DNA of 28,036 nucleotides from Welwitschia mirabilis. Its lineage: Eukaryota > Gnetophyta > Gnetopsida > Welwitschiales. A program made the translations under genes and the position numbers. The notes under the pieces were generated by a model. That model searched no databases. It was not told the origin of the DNA and worked only from the letters and a program-made list of their open reading frames with translations. Shown one piece after another: positions 21,661-28,036 of this stretch. Numbering within the stretch: the stretch's first letter is position 1; each line of letters begins with the position of its first letter. The DNA lies in NCBI GenBank assembly GCA_051453625.1, contig JBOZIK010000001.1, positions 66,145,687 to 66,173,722 of the forward strand, written 5' to 3'.

Positions 21661-21875
21661 GAATGCAATATTAGGCTCCATAGTATGATGTTCGGGTTTA
21701 CTATGTAATGTTAGGGTAGAGTATAATATCAAATTTTACAAGTGGTATTGAGTTTTACTATGTACTATCAAGCTCCACAATATAACATTAGGGTTTATTA
21801 TGTGACATCAGACCTCCTTGTGCAATGTTGGGCTTGTACTATGCTATGTTATTAAAGAAAACATAATGTTGTAGG
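21661..21875 (+). repeat. Degenerate array of ~20-bp units (array 2)
   Basis: About 11 units of 18-22 bp follow one another, with a consensus near ACTATGTGA(YR)T(YR)GGGCTCC. Cores include TGACATCAG, TGATGTTCG, TAATGTTAG, TAACATTAG and CAATGTTGG. The central TGANRTNRGR part is the same as in array 1 (3011-3575), while the flanking arms differ (ACTATG/CTCC here, CAAG/CACT there). A TATTTAAG box lies about 50 bp downstream (near 21920), as TATA does after array 1. Confidence 0.75.
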
Positions 21876-23735
21876 ATTTTTTTTAAAGGTTGGTTATAAG
21901 ACATTATGGAAATGCCCATGTACTAATGCTATTTAAGTTATCAATTTAATTTAGATTGTTTAGTCATAAGAAAGAACTAAATCTCTATCCTAAATGATGG
22001 GATTAAGTTTCACAAAAATAGATGCAATCATAAATCTATTAATTAATTATTAATAAAATTATTGATATATTTTTCACATAATCTTTTATGATTCCTATAA
22101 TTTTCTCTTAGTTTTAAACCTCTATTATGCTTAAGAAGTCTCTCAAATCTATCAATTGATACTAAAAAAATCTAATGGGCTCCTTCCTTTAGAGATATTT
22201 CTAATGCTCTTTTGCTCTTTAAAGAATTTAAATAGTTATTTTAAAACCATAGAGATTATTTTTAGATGTGATAGTTTTGATACACTCTTATTGCATCTAG
22301 ATGTGTCATTCTTCTTATGAATTTATAAGTAATTCATAGTTTTTTGGATTGAAATATGCTTTGATGCTTACTTGATTCTAGTCCTATAAGATATTCTCTT
22401 TGTTTATGACATGCCTTTATTAGTATAACATGTAGATAGGGAGAATATAGTTGGTTTTCATGATCTTTTTATTTATCTTTACCATGTTCATAAAAATATT
22501 TCTATAATCAAGCTTTTGCTAAAGAAGAAATATTTTGACATTTTGGTTTTACTTTATAAACTTTGAATAGGTGATTTCAGTATTACACTATTCAATAGCC
22601 TTATTAATTTAATCGGTAGATATCACTATGTTATATAACAGAAATTAAAAATATAGGATGATAGACCCAAAATTCCTTTGTAAAAATTTTAGAATGAGTG
22701 CACAGAGTTATGACACAATAGACTTCTAATGCAGAAGAGTTCCAAAACACGTAATGTTAAAGAGCATACATGTTTAGCATCATTTTATAGTGGAATTCAA
22801 AGGATTTTGAGTTACAATAAGCCCTCCTATATTTATCAAGACAATCAATGATCATGTATTGAGGTCATTGATACATACACTTTTGAGTAGATGGTAGAGA
22901 ATAAAGGGCTCTAGATTAAGGCATATCTCTTTAACCTATCTTTTATTATAGTGCCATAAAGTGCACTCATGAGAAGCATGTGAATCATGAGCTTTAACAT
23001 GTTAACCAAAATGTATATATTATATATTAATTTCATGATTATGCTATTATAAAGATAAGATTAAAATATTCAAGTCTTCATCCATTATAGTTCCTTCAAT
23101 TTTAGCATCATAGATTGTAGGAACAATAAGACTTTTGTAACCATTTTGAGATGTCTTTTTAAAATTTTATAAACATTAAGTCTTATAATTCAAAAATCTA
23201 GTTGTGAGTGATTTGTAGACCACTTGTGATGTTTTCTACTAGTTCATTAGCTAAAAGAAATATGCTCATGTTAGGAACAATATTAGATGCATGTGTAAGA
23301 TACACATTTCTTCCTAAAAACTAGGACTAAATAATGAGATTTTTATTATGCATCTTAAAGCTAATGGTGTTACAAAAAGGATCATATAAATGAAAATCAA
23401 ATGCAAGATCTTCTTTTTTGGGTAGTAATTTTTATAATACTACATTGGAAAAATGAATTCCAAAATGATATTTTTTAAAGGAAAAATGAAGAGTGAGGGA
23501 AGCATGAATGTGGCTTAAAATTTCACTATTGATATTTTCTAAAATTTATAAAATCTACAACTTAAGTCATATCTCTTTGATATTTTATGCTTTTAATAAT
23601 TATTTTTCTTTTAGTTACATTAATAAAAGTGTTGCCATGTGTATTTATGCAATGTTTTACTCTTCAGTCTCAATCCTGTTAATTATAAACAAGATGCAAA
23701 ATATAGCATGCTAGTATAGTCGGGAGTGAACTAAA
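21876..23735. other. Unassigned AT-rich DNA
   Basis: If the LTR at 23736-24840 is a 5' LTR, this region should be its internal, minus-strand part, but I found no gag, protease or polymerase motif in either strand. Just outside the LTR end the minus strand reads TTTAGTTCACTCCCGAC, only a weak match to tRNA-Arg or tRNA-Asp primer sites. A 68-codon open frame at 23508-23714 looks spurious. Confidence 0.4.
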
Positions 23736-24840
23736 TGTTGTAATTCCATCAAAAGCCAATGGTATGAATAATAAATAGTTAATTTCAAGAAACAAATGTG
23801 TAATTCTAATCTACTGAAATAAATTGCAATGCATGGAAATAAAAGATGCTGATGCAGACTAATCTAAGAAAGTAAACAATAATGCATTTAAACTAATTAA
23901 GCTTAACCTTAACAAAGGCTTCCCTCATAACCTATATAATTAAAGAAACTTGTCATGAAGCTAGAACAACATAAACTATGAGGGATAAATTCCTATAATT
24001 ATTGACAAAAAGAGTAATTCATATTAAAGATATAAAAAGCATCTGTATCACAAAGTAGTCATTCCTCAATGGAAGATACGCCATCCAATACTAAGATAAC
24101 GTCTCTCTGGATTACAAGATGATTCTCTGATCTCAAGATCTCCTGTCACGAGAATGTCAAGTACTATTGAAGATGATTAGGGATCAAGGGATGAACCTTT
24201 ATTTATAGATAGAAAGGGAAAGGAAACTAACAGAAATGTAAAGTAGAAACTCTAGCTAATATGCAAGGGAAAGTCATAAAGAACAGGTGACAACTCGGGA
24301 ATACATTCTTTAAAACTATGGGAGAATAGTTTCGGCCTTATGATCATCCAGACAATGGAGGAGACAAAGGATTGATAATGAGTTATCTTCTTAGCTTCTA
24401 GGGTAACTTTCTGTGATCTGCATGTGAAGTCCTGTCAACTGGGTCTGGAGATGTCATCCACTAGTGTCGTCTGGACAATGAGGTGGATGATGGAGTCTGA
24501 TAATAAGATCTTCAGTTTGACTACAAGTTATCTTAACAGAGGTCTATTTGTCGCTCAATTGGGGTTGTCGTCCTGCCTGTCATGGGGACAACATAGGGGA
24601 CGAAAGTTTTTTCTTCATCCTTTATCATTCTGATATCTTGTTGTTTACAGGGATAATCATCTGAAAATACAATTTATCCATATCTACATGAAATTCTTGT
24701 GAATTATCTGATAAACTGCATGTTTTTGTCTTGTGCTCCAAGATTCTCAATTGTCAGAGGAACTAGGCATTTATATATTAGTTTATTTGTAAAACAACTC
24801 AAAATACCCTATCAAATACATCTAAGTGGGCATCGCAACA
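23736..24840 (-). repeat. Minus-strand LTR, less decayed
   Basis: On the minus strand it starts TGTTGCGATGCCCACTTAG at 24840 and ends ...TTACAACA at 23736, giving TGTTG...CAACA termini like the LTR at 11095. The length would be 1,105 bp. A TATA box lies about 630 bp in (24208-24201). The start matches 26688-26632 with four differences in 57 bp. It keeps about nine CpGs between 24060 and 24640, far more than the older elements here. Five-base flanks (CTAAA, ATGAC) do not match as a target-site duplication, so it is not a clean solo LTR. The left boundary is less sure than the right. Confidence 0.65.
24201..24208 (-). promoter_or_regulatory. Minus-strand LTR TATA box
   Basis: The minus strand reads CTATAAAT within CTTTCTATCTATAAATAAAGG-like context, a standard plant LTR promoter box. 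Transcription would run leftward. Confidence 0.5.
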
Positions 24841-26170
24841 ATGACTTATTGAAAGATAATGAACTATACCTTACTACACTTCAAAGAAAAAATTAAAAAT
24901 ATATCCACAAATTTTAAGATAAGGCAAAATTCAAAAGCACTAATAAAGATTTTATAGCTAAAGATTCTTAAATAGCATAACTTTATCACTATTTTTGAAG
25001 AAAGAAAAAGTTGAAAATTTAAGAAAAACTTCAGATTAAGTAATCAGATTTTAAAACTTCAAAAATTGAATCCAAATAAATAATTGATTCGATGTGCAAA
25101 GATAAAACCGTCATATTTCACTAAATGAAAATCCAAATGACTTTGCCCTTTTGTTAATTCTCATCCTCATCTTCAACATTTAAGTAAAGTATCTGGCTTC
25201 ACTACTCATAAAATATATTTTATCAAAGAGGATTTGTAGATGTCAGAAATGAAAGTCTAACAACAATGAGTTTTATCTCTTTCCTATGCTCTCATATTTA
25301 TTTTTCTTTTTTCATAAGGGCATTCCCTTTCTATTTGTGATCTTCTTTGGATTATAGTCTAGCCTTCTAAGCTAACATCATTTTTGTTTCTTCTTCTTTC
25401 TATGGAAAATATCATGTCTTGCTTCTTCAATCTAAAGAATGAAATAACACTAAGACATCGTTTTAGCCTATTTAAAGGATATTCAAATCCTCACACTACT
25501 TATTTCTTAAAATGAAATACTATTGGCTCATTCATACATGTAAAAACTCTTAAGAAGTAATTGAATTTTAGGTGAGAATGCATAACAAAGGTTTTAGAGT
25601 GCTGCTAAAGTACCTAAGTACTTAAACACTATGAAAACATGAAGTGGACCTAGATAGCCTATAATGAAGGAAAAATATTAGTCTAAAGTAAATGTTAAGT
25701 TTGAATATGCATTTCCCTCTTATTATATAGAGGTCATGCTAGAAATGGACATTGCTAATTTTTTAATTTGAATTCCTAGAGAGCAATGGTTCCATTGCAA
25801 AGTCAAATGATCCAAATTTTACCTATCTGTTCCCTTCATTTTTGGTAATATTGCAGGGCTTGTCTTCCTCTGCATATACTCGTCCTTCTTTTATAAACAT
25901 AACCAACTCTATTCTATGTTGTTTTTAGTTCATCTTGATCTACTCCTCTCTTGCCTATCTTTGATCTTCTATTTTAGGATCCCATCCTTTTATGACACAT
26001 GTTTTCTCATTCACCTATGTGATTTGATTATCTATCATTTTTCTATTTTTATGATTTTATTTTTCCCTTCATTCTCCTATTATGATTTGTTCTACCATTG
26101 TTTTTTAATGCATCATTTTCTATTTTGCTTTATTGGTCATCTTCATTATTTTCTGGGTTGCTTGGTTTTC
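24841..26170. other. Unassigned DNA flanking the LTR
   Basis: No polypurine tract borders the LTR at 24841, so this is flanking rather than internal sequence for it. From about 25860 the plus strand is pyrimidine-rich. This opens a 137-codon frame at 25916-26329 that is rich in Phe, Leu, His and Tyr. It is the longest in the window, but it matches nothing, runs through array 3 and has the composition expected of a C/T-rich stretch. Confidence 0.4.
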
Positions 26171-26250
26171 AAGTGTCACCCTCCTTTGACAATGTCACTC
26201 TTCACTGTGATGCCACCCTTTGCTATAACGTCTTGGTGTGAGCATCATGT
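26171..26250. repeat. Possible short array of the 20-bp family (array 3)
   Basis: Four or five imprecise units of 18-20 bp contain AAGTGTCACCCTCC, ACAATGTCACTCTT, TGTGATGCCACCCTT and ATAACGTCTTGG. The core resembles that of arrays 1 and 2, with one unit keeping ACGTC. The small number of units makes the relation uncertain. Confidence 0.4.
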
Positions 26251-26531
26251 TATAATATACATTATAATAAGATGTAGAAATCTTAGAAAGATGGAATTGA
26301 ATAATAAAGAGATTAATAAAATTTATTAAAATGAAAAAAATAAAAAGAAAGAATAATAAGGAGAAAAAATAATAAAGAAAAGGAAAGAAGATGATAAAGT
26401 AATGAAGAAAAACGCAAAACGCATTACCTCTAAAGAAAATCAAGAAATAGTGAATAATAAAGCATAAATATGGACTCCTCTATCCTTATTCATAAGAGAG
26501 ATAAGAAATCATAAGTATTAATTAATGAGAC
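26251..26531. other. A-rich stretch before gap 1
   Basis: From about 26325 to 26420 the plus strand is almost purely A and G with T, giving low-complexity open frames on both strands (for example 26195-26443 minus). I see no gene. Confidence 0.6.
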
Positions 26532-26631
26532 NNNNNNNNNNNNNNNNNNNNNNNNNNNNNNNNNNNNNNNNNNNNNNNNNNNNNNNNNNNNNNNNNNNNN
26601 NNNNNNNNNNNNNNNNNNNNNNNNNNNNNNN
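26532..26631. other. Assembly gap (100 N)
   Basis: There are exactly 100 N, the conventional length for a gap of unknown size. It interrupts an LTR: the sequence directly to its right is the first 57 bases of a minus-strand LTR whose remainder is missing on the left. Confidence 1.
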
Positions 26632-26688
26632 TATTTGTAAAACAACTTAAAATACCCTATTAAATACATCTAAGTTGGCATCACAACA
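26632..26688 (-). repeat. Start of a minus-strand 3' LTR, cut by gap
   Basis: On the minus strand it begins TGTTGTGATGCCAACTTAG at 26688. Its 57 bp equal 24840-24784 except at four positions, three of them C/T or G/A. The polypurine tract directly beyond position 26688 shows that this is the start of a 3' LTR whose element extends to the right. Confidence 0.75.
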
Positions 26689-26705
26689 TAGCCCCCCACT
26701 TAGCC
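26689..26705 (-). other. Polypurine tract of minus-strand element
   Basis: The minus strand reads GGCTAAGTGGGGGGCTA directly before the LTR start TGTTG. This is the usual position and form of the plus-strand primer tract of a plant gypsy element. Confidence 0.65.
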
Positions 26706-27092
26706 TTGTCAGTCCTTGATAAAACCAAGCAGTGAACTGTGTTTACAAGCCAACTTTTCAAACAATAAAAACTAGGATATGTAAAGGAAACATCTGATAA
26801 AAAGATAGTAATAATGAACTAAATTGCCAAAAATTTAAAAACTGAATAAAATACTTGTTAAGTATTAGATGTATGTTATCCATGTCATTCAGACGATAGT
26901 GGGGACGATAGGCTCCTTAAATGTTTTTGAAAGTCTGGGACCTATGATAGAAAATAGATTTTACATTAATATTATAAAGATTTAATAAACAGCTCCTCCT
27001 ATGATAGATAGTTAAATATAATCATGTAAAAAATCAAGAAGGATTTGCAATAATAATTTATCATGATCGAAAAAATTGGATTAGAAATATGC
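26706..27092 (-). other. Noncoding 3' internal part of minus-strand element
   Basis: The position between the polypurine tract and a second G-rich stretch suggests the region after pol or the env-like frame in an Athila/Tat-type element. It contains GTCATTCAGACGATA at 26884-26898, a relative of a motif in the other LTR elements. No coding signal was found. Confidence 0.4.
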
Positions 27093-27160
27093 AACATTGA
27101 AAATATATATGTATCCTGCCCCCCATTTAAAATGTGCAATACATCCCAAATTGCCTAAAC
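27093..27160. repeat. 68-bp repeat, left side of gap 2
   Basis: Identical to 27261-27328 except A at 27148 versus G at 27316. On the minus strand it includes AAATGGGGGGCAGG, a polypurine-like stretch. It is most simply the end of one contig that overlaps the next. Confidence 0.95.
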
Positions 27161-27260
27161 NNNNNNNNNNNNNNNNNNNNNNNNNNNNNNNNNNNNNNNN
27201 NNNNNNNNNNNNNNNNNNNNNNNNNNNNNNNNNNNNNNNNNNNNNNNNNNNNNNNNNNNN
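27161..27260. other. Assembly gap (100 N)
   Basis: Exactly 100 N, flanked on both sides by the same 68-bp sequence. The true gap length may be zero or negative. Open frames that run through it on either strand are artefacts. Confidence 1.
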
Positions 27261-27328
27261 AACATTGAAAATATATATGTATCCTGCCCCCCATTTAAAA
27301 TGTGCAATACATCCCGAATTGCCTAAAC
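27261..27328. repeat. 68-bp repeat, right side of gap 2
   Basis: Second copy of 27093-27160 with one mismatch in 68. See that entry. Confidence 0.95.
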
Positions 27329-27769
27329 TCACGAAAATGAAAAATGTAGCAATGACTGGAATAAAAAACTACTAAACTACTAAACTAGAAAAGAAAAAAA
27401 ATGGGAAAAGAACTAGAAAATAGTAGACATGAAAATAGAAGAAAAGTAGAGGAGAAAGAGACACAAGAAACAAGAAGAAAAATTTTTAGCTGTTCTAAGT
27501 ACTAATGTAGCAAACTCCAAAGGAAAATATCATAACATTACCTGATTAAAGATGCATGATAAAATGTATTTACTTGATAAAGTTTATTCAAAAGGGCAGT
27601 GGTTATGACGATATCAATGTTATAAGTGTGTTAAATAATAAAAGTAAAATCAAACGGTACAAAGAAATGGACTCATCTATTTCTACCTATGAATTCAGTG
27701 AAATATTCAAAAGTGAAATGGTCAAATGAGAATATGTTTTATTTCTTTTGCCATGATAAAGGGAGTGCA
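27329..27769. other. Unassigned DNA
   Basis: Probably part of the minus-strand element whose 3' LTR starts at 26688, but no protein motif is readable on that strand. A purine-rich stretch lies at about 27385-27485. Confidence 0.4.
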
Positions 27770-27900
27770 ACCACTGTCAGAGGAGTAAGAGCCCATGAAG
27801 CATGATCAACTGACATCCTAGTGGAGTTCCCACAGCTACCATATTACACTGCCAAAGACTCCTCTCAGAAATATTTGCCCGGGTGTACTTACGGTAGGAT
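27770..27900. other. GC-richer, well-preserved island, unassigned
   Basis: This ~130-bp stretch is less AT-rich than its surroundings and keeps CpGs (GCCCGGGTG, TTACGGTAGG). The plus strand has a 61-codon open frame from 27821 that starts MEFPQLPYYTAKDSSQKYLP and soon enters low-complexity sequence. The minus strand also reads open for a while and has a CCGTAAGTA donor-like site. I cannot decide whether this is an exon, an LTR part or a younger insertion, and I recognise no domain. Confidence 0.35.
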
Positions 27901-28036
27901 ATTATGCTTTTCATTTTTCTCTCTCTTTTTTTTGAATAAAAAGAATAATTCTCATAGGTTCACATACTTAAGAAAGACTAGAAAAGAACACTCCTTGATA
28001 ACTTAAGATTTAACCATCATTGAAAAAAAACAATAC
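27901..28036. other. Unassigned AT-rich window end
   Basis: A pyrimidine tract is followed by A-rich sequence. No feature was recognised. Confidence 0.5.

Noticed and set aside
23736-24840. Solo LTR
   Set aside because: The five-base flanks CTAAA and ATGAC do not form a target-site duplication, so a clean solo LTR is not supported.
25916-26329. 137-codon open frame, the longest in the window
   Set aside because: It is made of Phe, Leu, His and Tyr codons from a pyrimidine-rich stretch, has no domain, and runs through repeat-like sequence.
24784-26688. 24840 and 26688 LTRs as the two ends of one element
   Set aside because: Both face the same way, but the polypurine tract beside 26688 shows that its element lies to the right; the sequence between them has no internal-region features.
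27081-27375. Open frames of 83 and 92 codons on both strands
   Set aside because: They are read through 100 N and rest on the same duplicated 68 bp at both ends.

Overview
This is plant nuclear DNA, most likely from an angiosperm with an AT-rich genome full of old repeats. The evidence is the retroelement protein remnants (Athila/Tat-like and other Ty3/gypsy types), a tRNA-Asp-type primer-binding site and plant-style LTR promoters. CpG is strongly depleted. I found no intact host gene, no rRNA or tRNA gene and nothing prokaryotic. Two runs of exactly 100 N mark scaffold gaps, so this is a draft assembly. All recognisable coding sequence is broken by stops and frameshifts.

Layout. 1-750: a 55-bp tandem duplication, then a fold-back element with 75-bp arms. 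1242-2847: a minus-strand Ty3/gypsy gag-protease remnant whose protease end carries a threefold ~120-bp tandem repeat. 3011-3575: a degenerate array of 20-bp units upstream of a TATA-like box. 4545-6160 and 8966-10015: two decayed, intron-like, unidentified coding remnants, probably carried by transposable elements. 6773-7545 lies between them and is a decayed plus-strand gypsy integrase.

11095-18561 is the main feature: a plus-strand Athila/Tat-like element with 5' LTR (TGTTG...CAACA), TATA box, primer-binding site, gag with zinc knuckle, protease, reverse transcriptase, RNase H and integrase in order. It ends near a G-rich purine tract with no visible 3' LTR.

18562-23735 is mostly unassignable AT-rich DNA, apart from a pyrimidine tract and a second 20-bp-unit array (21661-21875). 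23736-24840 is a less decayed minus-strand LTR. 26632-26688 is the first 57 bp of a related minus-strand LTR next to a polypurine tract and cut by the first gap. The second gap is flanked by the same 68-bp sequence on both sides, which looks like an unmerged contig overlap.

I see no convincing new biological system. The most interesting signal is the 20-bp array family. It is present in two clear arrays and one doubtful one. Its variation fits an ancestral core of TGACGTCG that lost both CpGs, so it may have been a row of bZIP-type sites in an LTR promoter.
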